Of a stretch of 64,000 nt of DNA, positions 25,137 to 33,901 are shown one piece after another. Each line of letters starts with the position of its first letter. The first letter of the stretch is position 1. Origin of the DNA: Thermosipho sp. (in: thermotogales) (lineage in GTDB: Bacteria; Thermotogota; Thermotogae; Thermotogales; Fervidobacteriaceae); assembly GCA_017656345.1 (NCBI GenBank), contig JACDNZ010000006.1, positions 1 to 64,000 on the forward strand. The letters are read 5' to 3'. The notes beneath the pieces are model-generated. The model ran no database searches. It saw only the letters and a program-made list of their open reading frames with translations, and was not told the origin of the DNA. The position numbers and the translations under genes were made by a program.

Positions 25137-28100
25137 GAAAAGCAATTGTTATAGAAATCAACAAAAATCATTTCGATTTTATATCAAAAGAAATAGAAAA
25201 ATTATATGACCCTTTCAATTTTCTCTTCATTGGGCCAACAGGATTCTATGTAAGACAAATTTCAGACAAATTTGCCAAAAATATTGGTAAAACAATAAAT
25301 AAAAATGCTTTTATGGTTATAAATCAATATGTCACAGAAATGCTTTTGAAAAACAATATGGAAGCTGTTTACTTTGACAGAGACTTTTTCAAAGCTTTTA
25401 TCTCAGAAAAAATAGAAGAATTAATAAGCAAACATGAAAAAAACAAAGACCATTACTATGAATTTTTAAGAGTTGTCTCAAGATCAAAAGGGATCATTGA
25501 ATATCTCCTTGATCTGTTTGAAAAAGCCTGGGAATTAAACAACAGTACTTCAACTAATATTCCATTATATTATAAAGAAATCGAAAACATCCTAAATCAA
25601 GATGGGAACCTGCCAAGGCTTCTTAAAGAACTCCTTGAAGAAATTAGTTTGTTTTTTCAAAAGAGTGAAAATATATTTGATCCAATAACAACATATAAAT
25701 GGTATATCGAAAATGCTGATTTCATTGAATACACAAGGGAAAACCTTGTAATAAGTGGTTTCTTTGACTTAACTCCGCTTGTGAAAAAAACACTGGAAAA
25801 ACTATTTAATAAAAGCAAAAACGTCTATTTTTACATCTGGAGAAATGTCGAAGATAGAGCCTTCAAAGAATTAGAAATGATTTACGAATTTTTAAAGGAA
25901 AATGGTTTTGAAATACCCGAAAAGGAAAAAGGAAGGTTAAACATTAAACAGAAAACAGAAGCATTCTCTTTCAAAAATCCAACACTTGAAATCAAAAATG
26001 TTTGTGGGATGGTTAAGAAACTTATAATAAATGGCGTAAACCCTGGTGACATTTCAATAATTGCACCAACCACCCAGATTATGCTTCAGGTATCGGAAGA
26101 ATTAAAAGATATGTACGTCCCTCATAAACTTTCGGGAGTTATAAAACTTTCAGATAGTAAAATAGTTAAAATGCTCCTTCAACCATTAAAAACTATTTTT
26201 TCCGGATATGAAATGGAAGAAATTCTTGCACTGATTGAATCTCCATTTTTAGAAGAAAGAAGACTCACAATGGACCAGATAGAAGAACTATTTAGAGAAT
26301 TTGACTTTTTCGCTCTCAACATAAAGCCTTCGGATATATCCCGGGAATTTATAAAACAAACTTTTTTGGACCCAATTCAGGAAAAAATCGACAAGTTATC
26401 CCAAATTGATGAAGAAGACACCTACCAAGAAAGGCTAGAAAAGATTGAAGAGTATAAGAATTTTAAAACAATTATTGAAAAAGCTTTTGAAATTTTATTA
26501 AATATAGAAAATAACAAAAACCACGATTTTCTTGATTGGTTAAAAAATTTCGTAAAAAATACCATAAACAATCTTTCCCTTTTCAAAAATTATCAGGATT
26601 ACTTAAAAGATGAAAGCGTAAATAAAGAAATAAATGCGTTAATGAAGTTTGCAGAAGTAATTACAAAGTTGCAAAAATTCAAAGATGCATTATTGAAAAA
26701 CAAGAAAATGTCCTGGTATTCCATGTATAAAATTTTAGTTAACATCTTAAATGTCGAAACATTTAGGACTACCAGCAGATACTCAAATTCCGTTGAAATT
26801 TTAGATATAACTACTGCAAGATTTATTGAAAAGAAATATAAATTTTTTGTTCATTTCACTGATTCATATTATCCTTCATTTAACATTAACCCTCTAATAC
26901 TGCAAGTTTCAGGAAACTCACAAAACTTTGCAAAATTTGTTGAAGAAATGGAAAGAAGAAACTTATTACTTTCTCTTGTCTTTTCACAAAAAAATGTAGT
27001 AACTTATCCAAATGCAAACTTTAAAGGTGAACCGCTACTTCCATCACAGTATCTAAAAGAACTTATTACTTCCAAAGTAAAAGTATCTAATGAAGATAAT
27101 ATACTTCCTAAACCAAACAAAATATTTTCAATACAAGATAAAGAAATTTATGAAGCTCTTCAAAAAAGAGAAAAACTTCTGGAAACAACCCCAGAAGATT
27201 GGATAGGAACTTATAAAGAAAATGTATTAAGTCACAGTAAAATCTCAACTTATGTTAATTGTCCTTTTTACTTTTATTTACGGGAAATTGGAAAAGTAAG
27301 ACCAACAATTCAAAATAAAGAGGCAATGTACAAAGGTATTTTGTATCATAGAGTCTTAAAAGAAATTTTTGAAAATAACCTTCTTTCTCTCAAAGAAGAC
27401 ACTGTCGAAATTATTAAAAAATTAGTTGAAAAAGAATACGATAACATTTTCAGAAACAATATCGAGCAATATAGATTGCCCAAAGAATTAAAAATAAACG
27501 AGTTTACAACTAACATAACCAATTTTATTTCTGAAAATCTCTCGGAGAAAGGTTATATTAATATAACTAAAAAATTTACACTTCATAGAAAAAAAACAAA
27601 AGAAGTAGAATCACAATATAAAACGACATTAAGCTTAAACGGTAAAATGTACAAATTCGAAGTCAGAATAGATAGAATAGATGAACTTGATAAAAATTAT
27701 GGAAATATTGAAGGAAAAAACGCAACTGAAGTCCAAAAAAACATTACCTTGATTGACAAAAAAGCTATCGCCATTATAGATTACAAAAGTTCTCTAAGCA
27801 AAATATACGCTGAACAACTATTGCTCTATGATCTTGTATACAGAAAATTTGTTAAAAATGATTTCGATAGCTATCTTATATTTTTCAACTTATCAAATAA
27901 GAGTCCTAAAAGTTATTTTATTAAAAGGGAAGACGATAAACTCATTTTAAAAGGATCAAGAGGCACAAAGTACTTTACCATTAGTTATAAGTATTTTGAA
28001 GAATGGCTGAAAAACATTATTGATAAACTTTCTTCTGGATATTTTGTCCCAATAACAATCGAAAAAGAGGAAACAAACATAAAGCCATTTTTAAATTACA

Positions 28101-28231
28101 TCAAAGAAATTACTTCCTTTGAAATTAAAACCACAGCAGAAAAAAAGTGTTTAAATTTCAATCTTAACTGCGATTTTGCTGATATATGTAAAAACTTTGA
28201 AATTTATAAAGGTATAAACTTAAAAAAATAA
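25133..28231 (+). CDS. addB: ATP-dependent nuclease subunit B (AddB-like) with Fe-S nuclease domain
   Basis: A 1032-residue partner of AddA. The helicase-like core is degenerate: the place of Walker A reads FIGPTGFYVRQI, without the GKT/GKS lysine, so ATP hydrolysis by this subunit is doubtful. The C-terminal PD-(D/E)XK nuclease shows SHSKISTYVNCPFYFYLRE, the Asp-x-Lys pair in AIIDYKSSLSK, and EQLLLYDLVYRKF. One cysteine before the nuclease (in NCPFYF) and three near the end (KKCLNFNLNCDFADICKNF) match the four-cysteine iron-sulfur staple of AddB. It overlaps addA by four bases and is followed by HU on the opposite strand. Confidence 0.85.
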   Translation: MRKAIVIEINKNHFDFISKEIEKLYDPFNFLFIGPTGFYVRQISDKFAKNIGKTINKNAFMVINQYVTEMLLKNNMEAVYFDRDFFKAFISEKIEELISKHEKNKDHYYEFLRVVSRSKGIIEYLLDLFEKAWELNNSTSTNIPLYYKEIENILNQDGNLPRLLKELLEEISLFFQKSENIFDPITTYKWYIENADFIEYTRENLVISGFFDLTPLVKKTLEKLFNKSKNVYFYIWRNVEDRAFKELEMIYEFLKENGFEIPEKEKGRLNIKQKTEAFSFKNPTLEIKNVCGMVKKLIINGVNPGDISIIAPTTQIMLQVSEELKDMYVPHKLSGVIKLSDSKIVKMLLQPLKTIFSGYEMEEILALIESPFLEERRLTMDQIEELFREFDFFALNIKPSDISREFIKQTFLDPIQEKIDKLSQIDEEDTYQERLEKIEEYKNFKTIIEKAFEILLNIENNKNHDFLDWLKNFVKNTINNLSLFKNYQDYLKDESVNKEINALMKFAEVITKLQKFKDALLKNKKMSWYSMYKILVNILNVETFRTTSRYSNSVEILDITTARFIEKKYKFFVHFTDSYYPSFNINPLILQVSGNSQNFAKFVEEMERRNLLLSLVFSQKNVVTYPNANFKGEPLLPSQYLKELITSKVKVSNEDNILPKPNKIFSIQDKEIYEALQKREKLLETTPEDWIGTYKENVLSHSKISTYVNCPFYFYLREIGKVRPTIQNKEAMYKGILYHRVLKEIFENNLLSLKEDTVEIIKKLVEKEYDNIFRNNIEQYRLPKELKINEFTTNITNFISENLSEKGYINITKKFTLHRKKTKEVESQYKTTLSLNGKMYKFEVRIDRIDELDKNYGNIEGKNATEVQKNITLIDKKAIAIIDYKSSLSKIYAEQLLLYDLVYRKFVKNDFDSYLIFFNLSNKSPKSYFIKREDDKLILKGSRGTKYFTISYKYFEEWLKNIIDKLSSGYFVPITIEKEETNIKPFLNYIKEITSFEIKTTAEKKCLNFNLNCDFADICKNFEIYKGINLKK

Positions 28232-28263
28232 CATTTTATACAAATCCAGAAAATTTATACACT

Positions 28264-28300
28264 AAAAAAAAAGAAGTGTGCCCAAACGGGCACACTTTCT
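28264..28300. terminator. Bidirectional terminator between addB and HU gene
   Basis: A 10-bp stem (AAGTGTGCCC 28274-28283, GGGCACACTT 28288-28297) with AAAC loop sits between convergent genes; there is a T-rich tail on plus (TTTCTTATTTG) and an eight- to nine-T run on minus. Confidence 0.85.
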
Positions 28301-28578
28301 TATTTGTTTACACTTTCTTTTAAGTCTTTACCAGGTTTAAATTTAGGAACTTTTCTTGCAGGAATCTTAATTTTTTGTCTTGTTCTTGGATTAACTCCTG
28401 TTCTTGCTGCTGCTTTTCTTACTTCAAATGTACCAAAACCAACAAGCTGAACCTTTTCCCCCTTAGAAAGTGCTTCAGAAATTGATTCAAAAACTGCATC
28501 AACAACAGCTTTAACATCTTTCTTCTTTAATCCTGGAACTTTCTCAGCAACCATGTTGACAAGTTCTTTCTTACTCAT
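28300..28578 (-). CDS. hup: DNA-binding protein HU
   Basis: A 92-residue histone-like protein. The N-terminal helical dimer region is followed by the VQLVGFGTFEVRKAAARTG segment, the beta arm NPRTRQKIKIPARKVPKF (the conserved Pro that intercalates into DNA) and the terminal PGKDLKE. It compacts and bends DNA as a homodimer. Thermotogales HU is highly abundant. ATG 28578 follows GGGAGGG at good spacing. Confidence 0.97.
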   Translation of the reverse strand: MSKKELVNMVAEKVPGLKKKDVKAVVDAVFESISEALSKGEKVQLVGFGTFEVRKAAARTGVNPRTRQKIKIPARKVPKFKPGKDLKESVNK

Positions 28579-28714
28579 GCTTTTCCCTCCCTCTTAAAAA
28601 GATAACTTTAAATACGTTTATAATATAGCATTTTTACTAAAACATTTGCAAATCACGTATCTGCAAGGTTTTCCGAATATTTGTATAGAAAACAAAAGCA
28701 AAAATAAGATTTTT

Positions 28715-29194
28715 TTAATTATTTCTGTTTTTTCTGTAAAAATCATCTATAATCTTGGCTATTTCAAATTTTGTCTTGTTTTCAGATGAGATAACTAAAT
28801 CAGCTTTTTGTGAAAATGTAGTATGGACCTCTTCGTAGATTTCATTTATATATTTCACTTTTTTAGAAATTTTATTTATTCTTTGGATGTATTTATTTTT
28901 GGGAATTTTTATATAAATTATTTTACCACTAAAAAGCTCCAAATTTCCAAGTGTACCCAAAGTAATTATAAACTTATCATCATATTTTCTAAACCGCTTT
29001 AAAATCTTTCCTTCTAAAGCCCGTAAAATTGTAAAACCATTATCCTGTAATATCTTATTAAATCCTTTATTAAGTTCTACATTCAAAACATCATCAAGAT
29101 CAATTACATCATATCCAAAATCTTCCTTCAAAATCCTTCCAACGGCTGATTTTCCGGATCCCGGCAAGCCAACAATATAGAAAGGCAAAAGCAT
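28715..29194 (-). CDS. Shikimate-kinase-like P-loop kinase
   Basis: A protein of about 159 residues with a Walker A motif at its very N-terminus (YIVGLPGSGKSAVGRIL) and DVIDLDDVL, which recalls the shikimate kinase DxD region; the downstream FTILRALEGKIL also resembles the family's FR-x3-E segment. The typical GGG triplet appears only loosely (IITLGTLGNLELF), and the lid arginine is unclear, so this may be a divergent shikimate kinase or another small-molecule kinase; no other aromatic-pathway gene is nearby. Possible starts are GTG 29197, ATG 29194 or TTG 29188; the last sits best behind GGGGTGA. It follows the YjbQ gene with almost no gap. Confidence 0.65.
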   Translation of the reverse strand: MLLPFYIVGLPGSGKSAVGRILKEDFGYDVIDLDDVLNVELNKGFNKILQDNGFTILRALEGKILKRFRKYDDKFIITLGTLGNLELFSGKIIYIKIPKNKYIQRINKISKKVKYINEIYEEVHTTFSQKADLVISSENKTKFEIAKIIDDFYRKNRNN

Positions 29195-29200
29195 CACCCC

Positions 29201-29599
29201 TTAGTCCTTCAAAATTTTTATATAAACTCTTCTTCTTCTCGGACCATCAAATTCGCAGAAATATACTCCTTGCCAGGTACCGAGAAGAAGTTGCCCATTA
29301 TCGATTATTAAAGTAATGCTAGGTGAAACAAGTGTAGATTTGATGTGCGAATCAGAGTTGCCTTCAATATGCGTATAATCTAAATTCGAAGGAACAATTT
29401 GTGAAAGTGTTTTTTCAATGTCAAATCTCACAGAAGGGTCTGCATTTTCATTAATCGTTACTGCGGCAGTTGTATGAGGGACAAAAACAACACAGACTCC
29501 AGAAATTACTCCTGATTTTTTTATAAATTCTTTTATTTTCTGAGTAATGTCAATTAACTCATTGCGATGTTTAGTGCTAACTTCAAATGAAAAAAGCAT
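29201..29599 (-). CDS. YjbQ family (UPF0047) protein
   Basis: A 132-residue protein of the YjbQ/UPF0047 family. Signature segments are [37 protein letters not shown] and [20 protein letters not shown] (quoted up to twenty residues). The conserved histidines probably bind metal. Members have thiamine-phosphate-synthase activity in vitro, but the physiological role is unresolved. It is divergent from the fur operon and precedes the shikimate-kinase-like gene. ATG 29599 follows a GGGGG-type ribosome site. Confidence 0.92.
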   Translation of the reverse strand: MLFSFEVSTKHRNELIDITQKIKEFIKKSGVISGVCVVFVPHTTAAVTINENADPSVRFDIEKTLSQIVPSNLDYTHIEGNSDSHIKSTLVSPSITLIIDNGQLLLGTWQGVYFCEFDGPRRRRVYIKILKD

Positions 29600-29664
29600 T
29601 CTATCCCCCCTATATCGAGTCTTATTATATCATAAATACTTGTTCGTATGCAAAAACATTGAAC

Positions 29665-29708
29665 TTTACAAATTTTTGTGATAAAATATAATGCAAATGA
29701 TTCGCATT
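29665..29708 (+). promoter_or_regulatory. fur-znu promoter with overlapping Fur/Zur box
   Basis: A -35 TTTACA (29665-29670) and -10 TATAAT (29687-29692) are 16 bases apart. AATGCAAATGATTCGCATT (29690-29708) is a 19-base near-palindrome (arms AATGC/GCATT; 16 of 19 positions symmetric) that overlaps the end of the -10 and the start point, the usual repressor position of Fur-family proteins. Its 7-1-7 core TGCAAAT-G-ATTCGCA resembles known Fur/Zur boxes. The fur gene itself starts 19 bases downstream, so autoregulation by metal-loaded Fur is likely. Confidence 0.75.
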
Positions 29709-29726
29709 CGCATGGAGGAAAAAACA

Positions 29727-30095
29727 ATGAATTTAACAAAATGGAGAAAAGAAATACTTAAAATAATTGAAGAAAGCAATATACCATTGACCGCGGAAGA
29801 AATTTATACTAGAAACAATTTAAAACCAAATTTCTCAACAATCTATAGAGCACTCAATTTTCTTGAAAAAAATAACTTAATAAAATCCGTATCGTTTGAC
29901 AATAGTCCAAAATACTATTTTTCAATTAACAAACATTTTCATTTTCTATATTGCATCAAATGTGGCAGAATTGAAACATTCGACAAATGTTTCGCCAGTA
30001 AACTTGAAGATTATGTAGTTAAAAATTTCAACTTTAATATTACTGACCATGTTTTTTACTTTAAAGGAATTTGTAAAAAGTGTCAGGAGGTATAA
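29727..30095 (+). CDS. Fur family metalloregulator (probably Zur)
   Basis: A 122-residue Fur-family repressor with an N-terminal winged helix (TAEEIYTRNNLKPNFSTIYR and ALNFLEKNNLI) and a C-terminal dimer domain. The HFHFLYCIKCG histidines lie at the regulatory metal site, and two CxxC pairs (CIKC and CKKC) bind the structural zinc. It heads an operon with a ZnuACB-type importer, which argues for zinc (Zur) or manganese rather than iron. The start is ATG 29727 behind GGAGG; the longer frame from 29691 would begin inside the operator. Two bases separate it from the binding-protein gene. Confidence 0.9.
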   Translation: MNLTKWRKEILKIIEESNIPLTAEEIYTRNNLKPNFSTIYRALNFLEKNNLIKSVSFDNSPKYYFSINKHFHFLYCIKCGRIETFDKCFASKLEDYVVKNFNFNITDHVFYFKGICKKCQEV

Positions 30096-30097
30096 AT

Positions 30098-30895
30098 ATG
30101 AAAAAACTATTTGTAATTTTTATTTTCCTTATACTCTTTTCCGTTTCCTTTTCTTTCACTATTGTAGCAACCATAAATCCATATTATTTGCTTGTCAAAG
30201 AAATAGTTCAAAATAAAGCGGATGTTTACCTGCTGTTAAAACCAGGAATCAATCCACATGTATATTCTTTAAAAGTAAGTGATGTACAGGTATTAAATAA
30301 AGCAGATTTGATAATTGCTAATGGATTACTAGAACCGTATCTTACTAGATTCGATAAAGTGTTTTATATCTCAAATTATATTCCTGAATTACTCATTGAC
30401 TATGAAAATCCACATTTCTGGTTAGATCCCTTTTTTGTAAAATTCTACGTTTTACCTTCAGTAGTTGAGAAACTATCATCAATTGATCCATCTAACAGAA
30501 GCTTTTACGAAAATAATGCGAAAATTTTAATTAACAAATTAGATAAATTTATCTTTGAATCATTTGAAATTCTCAAAAAAGCCAATGGAAAAATACTTGT
30601 TCATCACCCAAGTTTCTATTACTATTTCAAAGAGTTCGGTGTTGATATAATCTGGATTGAAGAGGGGCATAATACTTCGACAAGCATTAAAGAACTTTTG
30701 AATATAATAAAAACTCAGAATATTTCGGCAATTTTTTCTGAAATACAACAATCAAAAACAGAAATTGAAATAATTTCAAAAGAGCTAAACAAAAAGTATT
30801 ACATATTAGATCCACTTGGAATTGATGCAAAAAATTTCATGGATATATATTACAAAAATCTAAATGAAATAAGAAAGGCGATACACAATGAATAA
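30098..30895 (+). CDS. znuA: Zinc/manganese ABC transporter metal-binding protein (ZnuA type)
   Basis: A 265-residue cluster A-I (TroA/ZnuA family) solute-binding protein. The signal peptide MKKLFVIFIFLILFSVSFSF is followed by TIVATINPYYLLVKEI. Metal ligands are expected at His in GINPHVYSL, His in NPHFWLDP, His in LVHHPSFYYYF and Asp in LDPLGID. It lacks the long His-rich loop of many ZnuA proteins, so manganese cannot be excluded. It is the outside receptor of the importer, with the ATPase and channel genes directly behind; the stop overlaps the ATPase start. Confidence 0.88.
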   Translation: MKKLFVIFIFLILFSVSFSFTIVATINPYYLLVKEIVQNKADVYLLLKPGINPHVYSLKVSDVQVLNKADLIIANGLLEPYLTRFDKVFYISNYIPELLIDYENPHFWLDPFFVKFYVLPSVVEKLSSIDPSNRSFYENNAKILINKLDKFIFESFEILKKANGKILVHHPSFYYYFKEFGVDIIWIEEGHNTSTSIKELLNIIKTQNISAIFSEIQQSKTEIEIISKELNKKYYILDPLGIDAKNFMDIYYKNLNEIRKAIHNE

Positions 30896-31604
30896 ATACT
30901 CTATAATTGTTGAAGATTTAAGTTACAAAATTGGCGAAACCGAAATTTTAAAAAAAATCAATTTTAAAATCCCTACCGGAGATTTTGTAGGGATAATCGG
31001 CCCTAACGGCGCAGGAAAATCAACTCTTGTAAAGATTTTAATTGGTCAAATTTCAGATTACGAGGGAAAAGTTATTATAAAAGGCAAGATAGGCTATTTA
31101 CCTCAATTTCAAACTATAAATAGAGAAGTACCAATAAATGCTTATCAATTTGTTTCCATGGGGACATATCGAAACAAAAAAAACATCAGCAAAATTTCCG
31201 ATTTTTTAAACGAAGTCGGATTAAAAGGAAAAGAAAAATATTTAGTAGGAAATATGTCAGGCGGAGAACTTCAGAGACTTTCACTTGCAAGAGCTCTTAT
31301 TTCTGAACCTGATATCTTAATTTTAGATGAACCAGAAGCAGGTGTAGATCAGATGGGAAAAGCAAAGTTTTATGAACTACTTGAAAAAATTCAGAGTAAT
31401 AGAAAATTAACAATATTAATGATTTCGCATGATATTGGAATGGTTTTTGAGAAGTGTAAAACAATTATGTGTTTAAATAAAACACTCCATTGTCATGGTC
31501 CAAGTGAAAAAATTAAACCAGAGGATCTCAAACTTTTATTCCCGGACTTTGATTTATGGATCAGAGCTAAAAATCACTACGAGAGGGAACATCATTATGA
31601 TTAA
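30888..31604 (+). CDS. znuC: Zinc/manganese ABC transporter ATP-binding protein
   Basis: A 238-residue ABC ATPase. Walker A GPNGAGKST is at residues 38-46, followed by the Q-loop in IGYLPQFQTINREVPI (a feature of the metal-importer group), signature MSGGELQRLSLARAL, Walker B ILILDEPEAGVD and the H-loop in LMISHDIG. It powers metal import by the adjacent membrane subunit. It overlaps znuA by eight bases and znuB by eight bases, indicating coupled translation of the whole unit. Confidence 0.93.
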   Translation: MNKYSIIVEDLSYKIGETEILKKINFKIPTGDFVGIIGPNGAGKSTLVKILIGQISDYEGKVIIKGKIGYLPQFQTINREVPINAYQFVSMGTYRNKKNISKISDFLNEVGLKGKEKYLVGNMSGGELQRLSLARALISEPDILILDEPEAGVDQMGKAKFYELLEKIQSNRKLTILMISHDIGMVFEKCKTIMCLNKTLHCHGPSEKIKPEDLKLLFPDFDLWIRAKNHYEREHHYD

Positions 31605-32394
31605 AGATATTTTTCAATACGATTTTCTAAGAATTGCATTTATTGCCAGCATCTTGTCCGGAATTGCTGCTTCAATAGTGTCACCATTAATTGTCTACAA
31701 AAAAATGGAATTCATTGGTGATGGAACAGCTCATGCTGCATTTGCAGGCCTTGCTATAGGCTTGTTTTTTGATGTTGATTATAGATTCGTTGCAATACTC
31801 ACTGCTATTATATTTTCGCTTATGATAAGTTATTTTGCAAACAAAAATAAAATACACGAAAATAGCGCTATTGGAATGCTTCTCCCTGTTTTTATGTCTA
31901 TCGGAGTGATTATCCTTTCAAAAAGCACTTCTTATGTTCAAGATATTACAAGTTATCTTTTTGGCGACATATTGCTTGTTAACACTTCTGATATATGGTT
32001 TCTGCTTTTTATAATTATTATAATGACTTCAATTTTATTTATATTAAGACATGAAATTCTCTTCTTCCTGGCAGATGAAGAAATGGCACTATTTTATGGT
32101 GTAAACACAAAATTATTAAGGACAATTTTGCTTATTCTTATTTCAACAACCGTCGTAAGTATTGTAAAAATTTCTGGAATAGTACTTCTGGGAGCACTTT
32201 TGATTATTCCTGGCCTATTTGCCAAAAGACTTTCAAAGTCTTTCTTATCAGTGTTTATATTAGCAATCATCTACAACTTGTTTGTTTCCTCCGTTGGATT
32301 TTATTTTTCTTACGTTCTTGATATCTCTCCTGGCCCTTCCATCGTGCTTTCTTCCTTTACCTTATTCCTGATATTTAACTTCTTTAAAAAATAG
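31597..32394 (+). CDS. znuB: Zinc/manganese ABC transporter permease
   Basis: A 265-residue ABC-3 family membrane protein with eight or nine predicted helices. MEFIGDGTAHAAFAGLAIGL and GIVLLGALLIIPGLFAKRLS are family signatures. It forms the metal channel of the importer. The start is ATG 31597, behind GAGAGGGA and overlapping the znuC stop; a longer frame from 31495 lies inside znuC and is not used. It is the last gene of the fur-znu operon; ribF behind it has its own promoter. Confidence 0.92.
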   Translation: MIKDIFQYDFLRIAFIASILSGIAASIVSPLIVYKKMEFIGDGTAHAAFAGLAIGLFFDVDYRFVAILTAIIFSLMISYFANKNKIHENSAIGMLLPVFMSIGVIILSKSTSYVQDITSYLFGDILLVNTSDIWFLLFIIIIMTSILFILRHEILFFLADEEMALFYGVNTKLLRTILLILISTTVVSIVKISGIVLLGALLIIPGLFAKRLSKSFLSVFILAIIYNLFVSSVGFYFSYVLDISPGPSIVLSSFTLFLIFNFFKK

Positions 32395-32403
32395 CTCTCT
32401 CTA

Positions 32404-32412
32404 TGATATAAT
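32404..32412 (+). promoter_or_regulatory. Extended -10 promoter of ribF operon
   Basis: TGATATAAT at 32404-32412, with a -35-like TTTAAA at 32383-32388, gives a start point about 15 bases before the ribF start codon at 32431. The gap is only 36 bases, so there is no room for an FMN riboswitch. Confidence 0.5.
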
Positions 32413-32430
32413 TTTTTTGAGGTGGTATTT

Positions 32431-33300
32431 TTGCGTATTGTTACAATAGGTGTATTTGATGGTGTTCACAAAGGACACGTCAAAATACTTGAAGAATTGA
32501 AAAAAGAAGCCGAAAAACTTAATGCAGACCCTGAAATATTTACAATAATCTTTCCCATGGAATATTACAAAGGAAAATTTGACGGTCTTCTTATTACACT
32601 TGAAGAGAGAATAAACCTTCTTGAAATGTATGGTACAGTTTATACTTTGGATCTTTTAAAAATTAAAAATATCACAGCTGAAGATTTCTTTCATTTCATC
32701 CAAAAAAACACAAAAGCAATCATTGTCGGTGATGATTTCAGATTTGGAAAAAATGCAAAAGGTGATGTGAAATATCTTGAAAAACTTTGTAAGGAAAATA
32801 ACATTAAACTCAAAGTCATAAAAGACATCATGGCAAACGGAGAAAGAATCAGCAGCTCATTAATCAGAAAACTTCTAAAAGAAGGAAACATAGAAAAAGC
32901 AAATTATTTGTTGGGGAGGCCTTATTCTATTCACGGAAAAGTCTACAAGGATAAGCAGATTGGAAAAAAACTTGGTTTTCCAACAGCAAATATAAAAAGA
33001 GACAAAAATTTAATTCATCCAAAAAACGGAGTATATCTTTGTAGAGTTTACACCCCCGAATTACATTACGGCCTTATGAATATAGGAATTAGACCTACTA
33101 TAGAAAAAACCAAAGTAATTAAATATGAAGTTTACATTTTTGATTTTGATGAAAACTTGTATAATAAAAATATCTATGTTGAACTTCTAGAATATTTAAG
33201 AGAGGAAATAGAATTTGAAAACATCCAAATGTTGATTAATCAAATGAAAAAAGATGTTAAAATTGCAAAGAAACTTTTGGAGGAAAAATATGGACATTGA
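32431..33300 (+). CDS. ribF: Bifunctional riboflavin kinase/FAD synthetase
   Basis: A 289-residue enzyme that makes FMN and FAD. The N-terminal adenylyltransferase domain (about residues 1-160) shows IGVFDGVHKGHVKIL, the HxGH-type nucleotide site, and ISSSLIRKLLKEG. The C-terminal riboflavin kinase domain shows GKKLGFPTANI and NIGIRPTI. The start is TTG at 32431, six bases after GAGGTGG; GTG at 32422 overlaps that site. It overlaps nth by 11 bases and begins a four- or five-gene transcript. Confidence 0.93.
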   Translation: MRIVTIGVFDGVHKGHVKILEELKKEAEKLNADPEIFTIIFPMEYYKGKFDGLLITLEERINLLEMYGTVYTLDLLKIKNITAEDFFHFIQKNTKAIIVGDDFRFGKNAKGDVKYLEKLCKENNIKLKVIKDIMANGERISSSLIRKLLKEGNIEKANYLLGRPYSIHGKVYKDKQIGKKLGFPTANIKRDKNLIHPKNGVYLCRVYTPELHYGLMNIGIRPTIEKTKVIKYEVYIFDFDENLYNKNIYVELLEYLREEIEFENIQMLINQMKKDVKIAKKLLEEKYGH

Positions 33301-33901
33301 AAAAGTAGCAAATTTAATAGTTAAAAAGTTTCCCAGGGATCATAAAATAAAGGATCCCTTTTATGTTTTAATAACCACTGTTCTAAGTCAGAGAAGTAAA
33401 GATGAAAATACAGAAGTAGCTGCAAAAAACCTTTTTGCCAAATTCAAAAACTCCAAAGAGCTTTCTAAAGTAAAACCAGAGGATATATATGAACTTATTA
33501 AACCGGCTGGTTTATACAGACAAAAAGCAAAAAGAATTATTGAAATAGCAAAAACTGTTGAAGAAAAATATAAAGGAAAAGTTCCCAATACTCTCAATGA
33601 ATTATTAAAATTACCCGGTGTAGGAAGAAAAACAGCCAATATAGTATTATACGTTTCTTTTAACAAAGAAGCCCTAGCAGTAGATACACACGTTCACAGA
33701 ATATCAAACAGACTTGGATGGGTCAAAACAAAAACACCAGAAGAAACAGAATTTGCTCTTATGAAACTTTTACCACAAAAGTTATGGGGACCAATCAACG
33801 CTTCAATGGTTGAGTTTGGAAAAAAAGTATGTAAACCAGTTAAACCGGACTGTAAAAATTGCCCAATCTATAAGTATTGCAAATGGGAGGGTAAAAAATG
33901 A
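33290..33901 (+). CDS. nth: Endonuclease III (base-excision repair glycosylase)
   Basis: A 203-residue DNA glycosylase/AP lyase for oxidised pyrimidines. The helix-hairpin-helix LPGVGRKTANIVL carries the catalytic Lys, and the Asp is in AVDTHVHR. The C-terminal 4Fe-4S cluster motif C-x6-C-x2-C-x5-C is complete (KVCKPVKPDCKNCPIYKYC). The start is ATG 33290, six bases after TTGGAGG within the end of ribF; the earlier frame start is not used. It ends with an ATGA overlap into the aminotransferase gene. Confidence 0.95.
   Translation: MDIEKVANLIVKKFPRDHKIKDPFYVLITTVLSQRSKDENTEVAAKNLFAKFKNSKELSKVKPEDIYELIKPAGLYRQKAKRIIEIAKTVEEKYKGKVPNTLNELLKLPGVGRKTANIVLYVSFNKEALAVDTHVHRISNRLGWVKTKTPEETEFALMKLLPQKLWGPINASMVEFGKKVCKPVKPDCKNCPIYKYCKWEGKK

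Noticed and set aside
32395-32430. FMN riboswitch before ribF
   Set aside because: The gap between znuB and ribF is 36 bases, too short for the aptamer.
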